Assembly (NCBI GenBank): GCA_002215675.1
Contig: NGFH01000011.1
Location: 62,001 to 126,000, forward strand
Direction of reading: 5' to 3'
Length of the DNA: 64,000 nucleotides
Source of the DNA: Bacteroidetes bacterium 2013_40CM_41_45
Lineage (GTDB): Bacteria; Bacteroidota; Bacteroidia; AKYH767-A; 2013-40CM-41-45
The notes beneath the pieces were generated by a model that ran no database searches, had not been told where the DNA came from, and saw nothing but the letters and a program-made list of their open reading frames with translations. Both the position numbers and the translations under genes were made by a program. Shown piece by piece: positions 1-8,742 of the stretch. Every line of letters begins with the position of its first letter. Positions within the stretch are counted from its first letter, which is position 1.

Positions 1-3000
1 GCCAAATTTTCAAACGCAAAGTATTCAGCGTCCGAAGTCGGAAATGAGTGTAGCTTTTTAAGTTTTGAAAGCGGCTCAAATAGTGACCAGTGGGGTTTAA
101 GCGCTACTTCAAATAGCACCGACGCTCATACAGGAAGTGTTTCCAGATTGCAGGCAGGAGGTGTCACATTTGGCCCAACGAAAGATTTTCGTCCGGATAA
201 TCAGTATCAAAAATATAAATTCTCGTGTTGGATTAAAACCAGTGCCAACTATCCTTCGAGTGGAGGGAAATTAATAATTCATTCAAAGCATGATGATAAT
301 AATCAGACTGCATATCCTAATGTAACCGGAAACTGGATAGAAGTTCCTTTTGGGAATACAAATAACAAATGGAAATATTTTGAAGCTGTTATTGACTTAG
401 GAGCGGTAAGGAATCTTGCAAACATGGCTACCACTGACCCTGCACTTCGGATTCGCTGCTATACAGTTAATGATAATGCTACTAACTCATTCCTTATTGA
501 TGACATTAGATTTCAACCTGTATTATCTTCCTGTATCAGCTACACATACAATGATTTTTACAAAACAAGCGAGAGCGATAATAACAGCCTACCGACTTAT
601 ATAGAATACGATGCCTTCAACAGGCCCGCATGGGTATACGATCAGGACAGAAACATTATCAAGCACTTCGACTATGGTGTCGGTACTTCCCTTACTTCTA
701 ATTATTCTATAACCGATAATATTTTAGTTGCCGGAGCTTCCGCGAGCAGCATCCTGAACCAATCATTAACTCCGCAACAGTGTCGCAGAACAACTACATA
801 CGCTGATGGATTAGGGCGGCCATTACAGACTATTGCTAAGCAGCAGTCTCCCGGATTATATGATATCGTGTCACCACATGCTTATGATGAATTCGGAAGA
901 GAATCAAAAAAATATCTCTCTTATGTAGATGCAAGCTATGATGGTTTGTTTAAAACAAACGTCCTTTCTAATCAAGCATACTTTTACCAGAATGCTTATG
1001 CTGTGGAACATACTACATCTGCATTCACACAGGCCATTTATGAAGCATCTCCGCTCAACAGAATTTTAAAACAGGGGAATGTTGGTTCCACCTGGCAACC
1101 AAACTCCAGTTACACGACATCCGATCATGCTCTAAAATTCAGATATCAGACTAATGACGAAAATGAGGTGTTAAAGTGGGGCATTAGCGGAAATAATATA
1201 TCCGCAATAAATATAGTATCGCTTATTCCTTATGTCTGGACCCCAATATTTTATCCCGCTAATACTCTATTTAAAACTGTAAGTTATGATGAGAATGGAA
1301 CAGAATCAATTGAGTATAAGGATTTGGAGGGAAAATTAATTTGTAAAAAAACTAAAGTTGCTTCGAGCGTAAATGCTTCGGGAGAAAGAATAACATTTGA
1401 TTTTACAGGCCCACAAAATACCAATGCTAATCCCCCTTCTCTTCCAAATGAATACTATTCTTCATATTATGTGTACGATGGATTTGGCCGTTTGATTTAT
1501 GAAATATCTCCGGCAACCATTCATCTTCTGTCGCAAAATAATTATGGGTATTTCTTTTCTACCGACTTTATTATGTTCCCCAGTGCAGAGCCATTTTTTA
1601 ATCAAAATCTTTATGCTTATAAATACGATGCCCGTGGCAGGTTGATTGAAAAGAAAATTCCGGGACAAACAGAATGGAATTATTTTGTTTATAACAAAAT
1701 CGATCAACTTGTTTTGTCCCAGACTCCTAAGCAAAATTCAGATCTTGAATGGACTTTTTCAAAATATGATGCCCTGGGAAGGGTTGTAATGACAGGTACC
1801 TATAACAACGGTGATCCAAGAGAGAACATTCAGGCATCCGTGGATAATGAAACTATATTGTGGGAAGAGAGAAGCAATGGCAACGGAAATATTCTGGGCT
1901 ATACCGATAATACTTTCCCACAGAGTATGATTGAACAGCTTACCGTAAATTATTATGATGACTACGATTTTGATATTCAGAGTAGGACGTATGAGACTGA
2001 TTTCACAGGTGTTGCGGCTACGGTGCGTACTTTTGGATTGCTTACGGGAAACCTTACTAAAATTATTATGTCACCATCGGATGAACATCTTCTCCGTGTG
2101 AATTATTATGATAGCCGAGACAGGTTAATACAACAACATAAGCAACAGGTTAACCAATCCTTGGACAGGATCAGTAATCTGTATGACTTTGCAGGGCAGT
2201 TGCTTTCATCCAAACGCACATACTCTCATTCTAACAGTGACCCTAAAGTTATTATTTCCAACACTTTTTCGTATGACCATGCCGGCAGAAGGGTTAATAC
2301 CTACCTGAAAGTAGATGATGACCCGCAATACGTCATGTCTAATCGAAACTATAATGCTCTTGGACAGCTCATTCAGAAAAATCTTCATTTCGATCCGCAA
2401 ACCGGAGATTATATGCAAAGCATTGACTATCGTTATAACATTCGTGGATGGTTAACAAAAATTAACAACGCGGCATGCTATGAAGATTTTGATGACAATT
2501 TCGGCAATGATGTATTTGGTGAGGAACTATATTATGATGACATAACAAACATCAGCATTTCCAATTCTTCATGCCCGGTTCCGGTTCCGCAATTCAACGG
2601 CAACATTTCTGCAATGAAGTGGAAAGCCAAAGGGTTGGAGTCAGAGCCGTATGACATCAATCAAAATATGTATGTCTATCGTTATGATAATTTAAACAGG
2701 ATGACAGCCGGCTATTATGTCGCTTCGAGCCCGAATTTTCTGAACCAGGATATTTTTGACAGGCAGATTAATTATTTTAATGAAGTAGTTACGTATGGCG
2801 CTTCGGGAAATATTATGCATCTCACACGTAATGGAGGAGATCCGGAAACCCAGTCGTATGATGTAATGGATGACCTGTCATATACGTATGCCGGCTACCA
2901 GGCGCAGAAAGTGGAGGATGCGGCAACTCCTCAGCTAAGCTATGCCGGGTTTACGGATGGAAGCAACGGAGGGGACGATTATACTTATGATGCCAGCGGT

Positions 3001-5121
3001 AATTTGACCAATGACGCTAATAAAGATTTAACCGTGAATTATAACTCGCTGAATTTACCGTACTCTGAAGAGAGTTTTGCCTCCGGAGATTACATTACCA
3101 GTACCTATGATGCCGGCGGGCGAAAAATTCACCAGGAACTTTTGACCAGCACGGCTGTACTTAATAACTTTCCGCCTGTTGTAACAGATTATGTAGACGG
3201 AATTGAATATGAAGATAATCAGCTGAAGCAAATTATGACAGAAGAAGGACGCGTGCGTCCATCTACTGCTGCCGATGCAATACAGGGATATAAGTACGAT
3301 TACTTTTTGAAAGACCATCTCGGAAGCGTGCGGGCAGTTCTTTCTCACGATGCTTTAGTGAGACAATATTACGCTACGATGGAAACGCAAAATGCGCAGG
3401 CCGAAGAAGCGTTATTTTATAACATTCCCACAACGCGTTCAAGTGCTCCTGCAGGCTATCCACCTGATTTTTCATATTCACCAAACTTAAAAGTGAGTGG
3501 GTTAAATGCAGCCCAGGGCAAAACAATAGGGCATGCAAAAGTTCTAAGGATACTGGTGGGAGACAGTCTTAGCATAAGCGCCAAATATTTTTTCACAGAT
3601 TCCCTCACTTCTACTTCAAGCACCAGGACGCTGAGCGATATCCTTACCCAGTTAGGCAATATATTTCTCATCAATCCATCGGTAAGCGTTGCAGGGAATG
3701 AGATAACTGCGAGGCAGCAGTGGGCAAGCTCTACCTTTACGGAGAATTCTGATGTTACAAGTTTTCTTTCTTCTACATTTACAAATGCAAGCAGTGCCAG
3801 CCCTCATACTCCCCAGGCATATCTTATTTGGTTATTTTATACCGATGATTTTACATTTGTTCCCTCTATGAGCGGAATAAAACAAGTAGAGGCTGCTTCG
3901 CGAAACCAGCTTGGCAACCTTGCCATATCAAATCTGGTTGCACAGGAAAAAGGGTATTGCTATATTTATGTTGCTAACGAAAGCGCTGTGACGGTTGATT
4001 TTGATAACCTTAGCATTATTCAATCGGCAAGCCATTTGGTTGAGATAAACGACTATTACCCTTACGGGTTATTAAACCCCTGGCTCTCTGTAACGCCCGA
4101 TGTTTCCATAGCAAACAACCGCAAGTTCCAGGGCAAGCAATTAATATCTGATGTAAATACCAGTTCAGATGAATTTGGCTGGCGGCAATATGACCCCTTG
4201 GTTGCAAGATGGCATGCTACCGACCCGGCAGAGCAGTTTGCAAATCCTTATCTTGCAATGGGGAATACGCCAACATCATTCGTGGATTATGATGGAGCGC
4301 AGGGAGGTTCTGGCGGTACTAGTGGCACTACTGATTTGGAGCACAGTGGATATTCTTATGGTTCAGCATCGGATTTGGGTTATAATAGTGGGTATGATAT
4401 GTATATGGCTATGCATTATGGTGGGGGTTGGGGTAGTGGTTACATGACATCGTCTGGAGGTACTGGATTGGGTATAGGAGCTGATGGGAAGGGTGTGACC
4501 TTTACCCGCTATGGCGTTACCTCCGGAGATGGTACGGTATATGGCACATGGGATGCTGAAACAGCTTCTAAAATTGATGGTGCGCTGGCAAATTTTGCTT
4601 TGTTTAGGGATTATAATTACCAGATTGCTCAATTTCCTACAACAGGAGAAGCGGCAGCGAATGCTGATTCATATTCGGGAAATAGATATAGGACTGGAGA
4701 AGGGGCTACTGTTTCAGCAAATCAATCATGGGCACATTCATTAAGTGAGATTGGTTTTGGTATGCGCTTAACAGGTGATTTATATGGTTATGCAGCCAGG
4801 GGATTAAATGCAGCGACAATGAGAGCGATTTTTAATGTCGCTCGTGGGGTTACTGGTGCAGGAGTTGTTGCTGGTGCTGTGTCTGGTATTATACCTGTAG
4901 TCACGAACCCGTCATCATTAGGTAGCTGGGCAAGAGCTAGTGTTCAAATAGGAGCCATGGGGCTCACCGGAGTTCCCTATGTTGGTATTGGGCTTGCAGT
5001 AGGCGTAGAAGTTGCCAATGAAGCAGGAATGTTTGGCCTTTATAATTGGGCTGATCAATATAGAATTGCTGCACCCTCTCCATTTAATCCAAACTTTGCC
5101 GTTTACCACGTGCACCATTAA
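1..5121 (+). CDS. RHS/YD-repeat polymorphic toxin protein with C-terminal hydrophobic tip (5' end outside window)
   Basis: The frame is open from base 1, so the start lies upstream; at least 1706 residues are present. The N-terminal part resembles a jelly-roll carbohydrate-binding module (GKLIIHS to FLIDDIRFQP). A DUF6443-like segment follows (YADGLGRPLQT), then many YD repeats (YDGFGRLIYE, YDARGRLIEKK, YDALGRVVMTG, YDAGGRKIHQ) and the RHS core end (FLKDHLGSVRAVL near base 3300; YDPLVARWHATDP near 4190; SFVDYDG near 4280). In this family the repeats form a shell enclosing a C-terminal toxin released after the core. Here a Gly/Ser-rich linker leads to a tip with two Gly/Ala-rich hydrophobic stretches (about 4820-5030), ending in YHVHH. 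The tip matches the end of the protein at 7220-8275, and both are followed at once by related three-helix membrane proteins. A membrane-active toxin with cognate immunity is inferred, not shown. Export is probably via the T9SS or another route encoded outside the window. Confidence 0.9.
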   Translation, partial: AKFSNAKYSASEVGNECSFLSFESGSNSDQWGLSATSNSTDAHTGSVSRLQAGGVTFGPTKDFRPDNQYQKYKFSCWIKTSANYPSSGGKLIIHSKHDDNNQTAYPNVTGNWIEVPFGNTNNKWKYFEAVIDLGAVRNLANMATTDPALRIRCYTVNDNATNSFLIDDIRFQPVLSSCISYTYNDFYKTSESDNNSLPTYIEYDAFNRPAWVYDQDRNIIKHFDYGVGTSLTSNYSITDNILVAGASASSILNQSLTPQQCRRTTTYADGLGRPLQTIAKQQSPGLYDIVSPHAYDEFGRESKKYLSYVDASYDGLFKTNVLSNQAYFYQNAYAVEHTTSAFTQAIYEASPLNRILKQGNVGSTWQPNSSYTTSDHALKFRYQTNDENEVLKWGISGNNISAINIVSLIPYVWTPIFYPANTLFKTVSYDENGTESIEYKDLEGKLICKKTKVASSVNASGERITFDFTGPQNTNANPPSLPNEYYSSYYVYDGFGRLIYEISPATIHLLSQNNYGYFFSTDFIMFPSAEPFFNQNLYAYKYDARGRLIEKKIPGQTEWNYFVYNKIDQLVLSQTPKQNSDLEWTFSKYDALGRVVMTGTYNNGDPRENIQASVDNETILWEERSNGNGNILGYTDNTFPQSMIEQLTVNYYDDYDFDIQSRTYETDFTGVAATVRTFGLLTGNLTKIIMSPSDEHLLRVNYYDSRDRLIQQHKQQVNQSLDRISNLYDFAGQLLSSKRTYSHSNSDPKVIISNTFSYDHAGRRVNTYLKVDDDPQYVMSNRNYNALGQLIQKNLHFDPQTGDYMQSIDYRYNIRGWLTKINNAACYEDFDDNFGNDVFGEELYYDDITNISISNSSCPVPVPQFNGNISAMKWKAKGLESEPYDINQNMYVYRYDNLNRMTAGYYVASSPNFLNQDIFDRQINYFNEVVTYGASGNIMHLTRNGGDPETQSYDVMDDLSYTYAGYQAQKVEDAATPQLSYAGFTDGSNGGDDYTYDASGNLTNDANKDLTVNYNSLNLPYSEESFASGDYITSTYDAGGRKIHQELLTSTAVLNNFPPVVTDYVDGIEYEDNQLKQIMTEEGRVRPSTAADAIQGYKYDYFLKDHLGSVRAVLSHDALVRQYYATMETQNAQAEEALFYNIPTTRSSAPAGYPPDFSYSPNLKVSGLNAAQGKTIGHAKVLRILVGDSLSISAKYFFTDSLTSTSSTRTLSDILTQLGNIFLINPSVSVAGNEITARQQWASSTFTENSDVTSFLSSTFTNASSASPHTPQAYLIWLFYTDDFTFVPSMSGIKQVEAASRNQLGNLAISNLVAQEKGYCYIYVANESAVTVDFDNLSIIQSASHLVEINDYYPYGLLNPWLSVTPDVSIANNRKFQGKQLISDVNTSSDEFGWRQYDPLVARWHATDPAEQFANPYLAMGNTPTSFVDYDGAQGGSGGTSGTTDLEHSGYSYGSASDLGYNSGYDMYMAMHYGGGWGSGYMTSSGGTGLGIGADGKGVTFTRYGVTSGDGTVYGTWDAETASKIDGALANFALFRDYNYQIAQFPTTGEAAANADSYSGNRYRTGEGATVSANQSWAHSLSEIGFGMRLTGDLYGYAARGLNAATMRAIFNVARGVTGAGVVAGAVSGIIPVVTNPSSLGSWARASVQIGAMGLTGVPYVGIGLAVGVEVANEAGMFGLYNWADQYRIAAPSPFNPNFAVYHVHH
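4103..4555 (+). repeat. RHS core-end repeat, copy A (within the full-length gene)
   Basis: This is the parent copy of the segment that recurs at 5605, 7216 and 8889. Homology to copies C and D begins at tttccata; homology to copy B ends near ggtac..acatgggatg. Bases 4210-4439 are identical over 230 nt to 7322-7551 (copy C). Bases 4270-4460 are identical over 191 nt to 5731-5921 (copy B). It encodes the last RHS core motif and the Gly/Ser-rich linker that precedes the variable tip. Confidence 0.92.
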
Positions 5122-5131
5122 AATTAAAAGT

Positions 5132-5521
5132 ATGATAGATTATATATACTATAAGTTTTACAAATTTTATAATCGAAATGAAGGTCAAATAGTAGGTGCG
5201 ATAATGGCAATGGCGATATGTGGTGGGTTGGCTAGTGTCAACCTTATAACGGTAATAGTCTTTTTGCAAGCCATTAAAGTATTGCCAATTTTTGATATTA
5301 CAAAATTTTTCGCCATTATAACGACCTTGTTCTTTTTCTTATTAGGATATTTTGTTTTCCTCAGAAAAAAGAAGTACATTGAAATTGCCAACAGATTTAA
5401 AAATGAGACATTCCTTGAAAGGCAAGACGGGCGTACCAAAGTGTTGCTGTATGTTTTTGCATCGGGTATTGCTTTTGTTTTGGCGGCAGTTTTTAGGTAT
5501 AATGTAGTTCATCCATATTAA
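5132..5521 (+). CDS. Predicted immunity membrane protein paired with the RHS tip
   Basis: This 129-residue protein has three hydrophobic helices (about residues 20-45, 52-72 and 105-122). Basic segments (LRKKKYIEIANRFKNE) lie between the second and third. I start it at the ATG ten bases after the RHS stop, because its paralogue at 8279 starts at the same residue (MIDY); a longer in-frame extension would overlap the RHS gene. Both paralogues sit directly behind homologous RHS tips, which is the position of immunity genes in polymorphic toxin systems. Its membrane location fits a tip that looks membrane-active. I do not recognise a named family. The immunity role is inferred from position and pairing only. 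Confidence 0.7.
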   Translation: MIDYIYYKFYKFYNRNEGQIVGAIMAMAICGGLASVNLITVIVFLQAIKVLPIFDITKFFAIITTLFFFLLGYFVFLRKKKYIEIANRFKNETFLERQDGRTKVLLYVFASGIAFVLAAVFRYNVVHPY

Positions 5522-5553
5522 ATATGATAGCTAAAATTAATTCTCATAAACAT

Positions 5554-5583
5554 AAAAGCCCGATAAAAAAATCGGGCTTTTTA
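5554..5583 (+). terminator. Rho-independent terminator after the first RHS/immunity pair
   Basis: A GC-rich stem (aaagcccgat / atcgggcttt) with an A-rich loop is followed by a short T-run, 33 bp after the immunity stop. It separates the main RHS operon from the first orphan module. It lies inside the longest possible reading frame of that module, which argues that the module really starts downstream. Confidence 0.8.
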
Positions 5584-5601
5584 ATAGGCAATTTATCAAT
5601 T

Positions 5602-6573
5602 ATGATTACAGATGTGAATACCAGTTCAGACGAATTTGGATGGAGGCAATATGACCCGTTGATTGCAAGATGGCATGCTACCGACCCGGCAGAGCAATTT
5701 GCAAATCCTTATCTTGCTATGGGAAATTCTCCAACATCATTCGTGGATTATGATGGAGCGCAGGGAGGTTCTGGCGGTACTAGTGGCACTACTGATTTGG
5801 AGCACAGTGGATATTCTTATGGTTCAGCATCGGATTTGGGTTATAATAGTGGGTATGATATGTATATGGCTATGCATTATGGTGGGGGTTGGGGTAGTGG
5901 TTACATGACATCGTCTGGAGGCACTGGATTGGGTATAGGAGCTGATGGGAAAGGTGTGACATTTACTCGATATGGTGTTACTTCAGGAGACGGTACAGAA
6001 TATAGTACATGGGATGTAAATACTGCCCAGGATATTAAAGCTGCACTCACAGATTATGCGATGCAGTCAGGAAATTATGGTTATTCGTTACCACCCGTTT
6101 CTATAGAAGATTTAAGAATCAATCCCGGAGCCACACAGCAATGGGCTTATGATAATATTCCGGAATATGCTGGAAATAGTAGCCAGTGTCCAAATTGTTT
6201 AGATCCGGCGACTGTGAATAGGAATTGGCTTCATAGCTATATGGGACCTAACAATCCTCTAACCTATTCTAGAAGACCAGACTATTCAACGCCTCCAGTT
6301 ACTCTGTCAGAAATACCAGCAATTGTACATGATAAATATTATGATTCACATAATGCCGCCGGATCAATGGATGTATTACTTAATCAGGCAGTTATTTCAG
6401 CTGATTGGAGATTTGTCGGATCGGAGTTAAGTTTGGCAATAAATCCATTTTTAGATATGAGTACGCGCTTGGAGGGATTTGCTTCCGGAGCGGTTCTTGG
6501 GACAGTTGCATTACCGAAAACTATATATAATTTCAGTACTATAAATGCGCGAATACGATATCACAAATATTAA
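5602..6573 (+). CDS. Orphan RHS core-end module with parvovirus-type phospholipase A2-like tip
   Basis: This 323-residue protein starts with the RHS core end (FGWRQYDPLIARWHATDP, SFVDYDG), as in the full-length protein, and shares the Gly/Ser linker to about residue 130. The remaining residues are unrelated to the other tips. They contain GPNNPL (215-220), VHDKYYD (242-248) and ADWRF (267-271). This order, a GPxN calcium-loop-like motif then an HDxxY catalytic motif then an ADxxF-like motif, is what I know from parvovirus VP1-type and bacterial PLA2-like domains. A phospholipase A2-like toxin is inferred from motifs only. I chose the ATG at 5602 because an upstream ATG at 5524 would read through a terminator. 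There is no YD shell, so the module may be silent until recombined behind a full core. A putative immunity gene follows after 31 bp. Confidence 0.75.
   Translation: MITDVNTSSDEFGWRQYDPLIARWHATDPAEQFANPYLAMGNSPTSFVDYDGAQGGSGGTSGTTDLEHSGYSYGSASDLGYNSGYDMYMAMHYGGGWGSGYMTSSGGTGLGIGADGKGVTFTRYGVTSGDGTEYSTWDVNTAQDIKAALTDYAMQSGNYGYSLPPVSIEDLRINPGATQQWAYDNIPEYAGNSSQCPNCLDPATVNRNWLHSYMGPNNPLTYSRRPDYSTPPVTLSEIPAIVHDKYYDSHNAAGSMDVLLNQAVISADWRFVGSELSLAINPFLDMSTRLEGFASGAVLGTVALPKTIYNFSTINARIRYHKY
5605..6015 (+). repeat. RHS core-end repeat, copy B
   Basis: Second copy of the core-end segment. It is less complete at its 5' side than C and D, starting at gatgtgaatacc, but it extends further 3' (to acatgggatg) than any copy other than A. 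With copy D it shares variants such as gctatgggaaattctcc, so at least two core subtypes are present. Confidence 0.9.
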
Positions 6574-6604
6574 CAGTATTTATAACGAATCAGATATAAG
6601 CTAA

Positions 6605-7072
6605 ATGTCAAAAAAAGGGAAAATACTTTTAGTGGTTATTGCTATTACCTTAGTATTTATCATAGTTAGGTTCGCTGGCATGATTGCCCCGGGAAGTTAT
6701 CCATACGCTGAAAGGTATGAGATAGAAATGCCGGAGGACTCATTGATACAATTGATAGAAACATTTAAAAGTGAAAATCCGGAGTATATTGTTCCACCTG
6801 AGGCGCAGCTTAAAGACGGAAGAAGTGGCGATTCCGATTATTGGTATCATATTTATTTTTATTACAGAGAAAAAAATCAAATCGTACATACATGGGTAAG
6901 AGCATCAGAGAAGCATTCAACTACTTTTGCATTTGATGCCGTTAATGATGGTTTGGTTCTTGGCAGATGGAAAACAGTTAACGATGACTTTGGCTTTTTT
7001 GAAAATAGAAAAGTGAAAAAAGAGTTTGAAGATCGTATTTTAGAAAATGTGAAACGAATTAGTGTTAAATAA
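6605..7072 (+). CDS. Putative immunity protein for the PLA2-like tip, membrane-anchored
   Basis: This 155-residue protein has one N-terminal hydrophobic helix (about residues 7-28: ILLVVIAITLVFIIVRFAG) and then a soluble domain rich in aromatic residues (YWYHIYFYYREKNQIVHTWV). The helix looks like an uncleaved anchor or signal sequence, so the soluble part should face the periplasm. No catalytic motif or family is recognised. Its position directly behind the orphan phospholipase-like module, in the same slot as the membrane proteins behind the other two tips, suggests it is the cognate immunity protein. It shares no obvious similarity with those two, as expected if immunity follows the toxin type. 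Confidence 0.6.
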   Translation: MSKKGKILLVVIAITLVFIIVRFAGMIAPGSYPYAERYEIEMPEDSLIQLIETFKSENPEYIVPPEAQLKDGRSGDSDYWYHIYFYYREKNQIVHTWVRASEKHSTTFAFDAVNDGLVLGRWKTVNDDFGFFENRKVKKEFEDRILENVKRISVK

Positions 7073-7076
7073 ATTC

Positions 7077-7215
7077 GGTAACGTATCAATCTATCACCTG
7101 ATGAGAATTTGAAATAAAAAGAGAGAAGATGAAAAGCGGACGGTAAAAATACTGTCCGCTTTGTTTTTTACTTTTATAAGCAATTTAAATTAATTGATAT
7201 TTTTTACCACTATAA
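7077..7215 (+). repeat. Sharply bounded repeat R, copy 1
   Basis: This copy begins ggtaacgtatcaatctatca, runs through a conserved cctgatgagaatttg block and a terminator hairpin, and ends in an AT-rich stretch (ttaattgatattttttacca) just before core copy C. Two more copies start at 8738 and 9097. All three have the same abrupt 5' boundary at GGTAA, although the sequences to their left are unrelated. Confidence 0.85.
7133..7169 (+). terminator. Terminator hairpin inside repeat R copy 1
   Basis: A 13-bp stem with one G-T wobble (arms 7133-7145 and 7150-7162: aaagcggacggta / tactgtccgcttt) closes a 4-nt A loop and is followed by a T-run. It would end transcription of the module that includes the putative immunity gene at 6605. 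Confidence 0.82.
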
Positions 7216-7566
7216 TTCCATGACCAACAACTGCAAGTTCCAGGGCAAGCGGCTCATAGCAGATGTGAATACCAGTTCAGATGAATTTGGCTGGCGGCAA
7301 TATGACCCCTTGGTTGGACGGTGGCATGCTACCGACCCGGCAGAGCAGTTTGCAAATCCTTATCTTGCAATGGGGAATACGCCAACATCATTCGTGGATT
7401 ATGATGGAGCGCAGGGAGGTTCTGGCGGTACTAGTGGCACTACTGATTTGGAGCACAGTGGATATTCTTATGGTTCAGCATCGGATTTGGGTTATAATAG
7501 TGGGTATGATATGTATATGGCTATGCATTATGGTGGGGGTTGGGGTAGTGGGTACATGACATCATA
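7216..7566 (+). repeat. RHS core-end repeat, copy C
   Basis: Third copy of the core-end segment, with homology to copy A from ttcca at 7216 until tacatgacatca near 7566. It includes the 230-nt stretch (7322-7551) identical to 4210-4439. Identity stops abruptly where the variable tip begins. Confidence 0.9.
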
Positions 7567-8275
7567 CGGAGGATTTGCACCTCAAATTGCAGATGCAATT
7601 AATGGCGGTGGAACCGGCTGGAACATTAATCACTTACTAATGGAAGCTGGTGGAGATGCTGCGTTTTTTGATAATCCTAGCTCCGTGACTGGTGTAAGTA
7701 TGAATGGCAATTCTATGATTATCTCTACAAGAGATTACTCAGTGGGTGACCTTGGATATAAACAAGGATATAGTCTGGTTGGAGATGGTAATTATTACGA
7801 ATCCGAAATGGGAGGAGTATGTATGGCAGGAAGAGAGCATAACATTTCAGTTAATATAGGCAATATTAGCTTGGGCGATATTGGGTATTCCCTTGCTAAC
7901 ATAGGTTTTGGTATGCGTTTGACAGCTGACTTATATGGTAATGCCGCTAAAGGACTGGAAGCATCAAGAATAATCGCTGCAATTGGTACTGGAGCTACTT
8001 ATGTTGGATACGCAGGAGTAGTTTTAGGGGCAGGAGCAGCTGTAATGGAAGTTGCAAATGATCCGTATTCTTTGGATAGTTACGCAAGGGCAGGTGTTCA
8101 GGTAGGAGCGTTAGCTGTGGCTCCAGTTCCATACGTTGGAATTGGCCTTTCAATAGGTATAGAGGTTGCACATGCTGCAGGGGCATTTGACGGGTTCTAT
8201 AATTGGGCTGGTCAATATAGCGTCTCTTATCCATCTCCCATTCTAGGTTGGGCTGTGTACCATAAACACAAATAA
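7220..8275 (+). CDS. Orphan RHS core-end module with hydrophobic Gly/Ala-rich tip
   Basis: This 351-residue protein starts with the RHS core end (KFQGKRLIADVN, YDPLVGRWHATDP, SFVDYDG) and the same linker as the full-length protein to about residue 115. A unique middle follows (AINGGGTGWNINHLLMEAGG). The last ~130 residues are homologous to the tip at the end of the 1-5121 gene: IGFGMRL.., DLYG.AA.GL, VPYVGIGL..G.EVA, FYNWAGQY, YHKHK. The two paralogous tips have clearly diverged while the core segments before them remain identical, so core and tip have separate histories. The tip has two hydrophobic Gly-rich stretches and may act on membranes; this is inference. A related three-helix protein follows after 3 bp. 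Without a YD shell this module may be an inactive reservoir cassette. Confidence 0.8.
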   Translation: MTNNCKFQGKRLIADVNTSSDEFGWRQYDPLVGRWHATDPAEQFANPYLAMGNTPTSFVDYDGAQGGSGGTSGTTDLEHSGYSYGSASDLGYNSGYDMYMAMHYGGGWGSGYMTSYGGFAPQIADAINGGGTGWNINHLLMEAGGDAAFFDNPSSVTGVSMNGNSMIISTRDYSVGDLGYKQGYSLVGDGNYYESEMGGVCMAGREHNISVNIGNISLGDIGYSLANIGFGMRLTADLYGNAAKGLEASRIIAAIGTGATYVGYAGVVLGAGAAVMEVANDPYSLDSYARAGVQVGALAVAPVPYVGIGLSIGIEVAHAAGAFDGFYNWAGQYSVSYPSPILGWAVYHKHK

Positions 8276-8278
8276 GCT

Positions 8279-8671
8279 ATGATTGATTATTTATTTTATA
8301 GGATACATAAAATTTTTTATAGTGCTCATGGTCAAACAAGAGGTGCTGTATTGGCAATGATGACCTTTTGCCTTATAATTTTTATTAACCTGTTAACGAT
8401 ATTGAATTTTCTTGAAGCTTTTCGGATTTTGCCGGTTTTAGGTTTAGCTAAGTACCATGCGTACGTCATTGTCCTTTTCTTGTTCATTCCAGGGTATTTT
8501 GTTTTTATTAGAAAGAAAAGATACGTTGAAATTGAAAACAGATTTAAAACTGAAAGCCATAGAGACAAGGAAGACGGGCGTAGTAAAGTGATGATATATA
8601 TTCTTGTATCAGGAATCGCTTTTTTTATAGCAGCGGTGTTAAGGTATAATGTGATTCATCATCGTTTGTAG
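8279..8671 (+). CDS. Predicted immunity membrane protein, paralogue of 5132-5521
   Basis: This 130-residue protein has three predicted transmembrane helices. It is clearly related to the protein at 5132 along its whole length (MIDYLFYRIHKIFY; PGYFVFIRKKRYVEIENRFK; EDGRSKVMIYILVSGIAF; RYNVI). Only 3 bp separate it from the RHS module, so translation is probably coupled. Pairing of homologous tips with homologous membrane proteins is the main argument for an immunity function. Its last codons overlap a relic of another RHS core read in a different frame (see 8656-8742), so its C-terminus (HHRL) may have been created at a recombination junction. Confidence 0.7.
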   Translation: MIDYLFYRIHKIFYSAHGQTRGAVLAMMTFCLIIFINLLTILNFLEAFRILPVLGLAKYHAYVIVLFLFIPGYFVFIRKKRYVEIENRFKTESHRDKEDGRSKVMIYILVSGIAFFIAAVLRYNVIHHRL

Positions 8672-8742
8672 ATTATTACGGAGCAAAGGGAGGAAACGGC
8701 GGCGCCTATAATAATAGTTATACAGATGGAGGCTCTTGGTAA
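8656..8742 (+). pseudogene. Relic of another RHS core end with a short tip (recombination scar)
   Basis: In the frame offset from the preceding gene these bases read SSSFVDYYGAKGGNGG, then AYNNSYTDGGSW and a stop. SFVDYYGAKGG matches the core-end signature SFVDYDGAQGG of the other copies, but the following short tip is different. It starts within the last codons of the immunity gene and ends at the boundary of repeat R copy 2. This is what remains if a tip-immunity cassette was inserted in front of an older tip. Confidence 0.65.

Noticed and set aside
5012..5131. Longer start for the first three-helix membrane protein
   Set aside because: It would overlap the RHS gene by more than 100 bp in another frame; the paralogue begins at the shorter MIDY start.
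5524..5601. Upstream ATG extending the PLA2-like RHS module by 26 codons
   Set aside because: The stretch consists of a rho-independent terminator (5554-5583); core homology starts only at about 5605.
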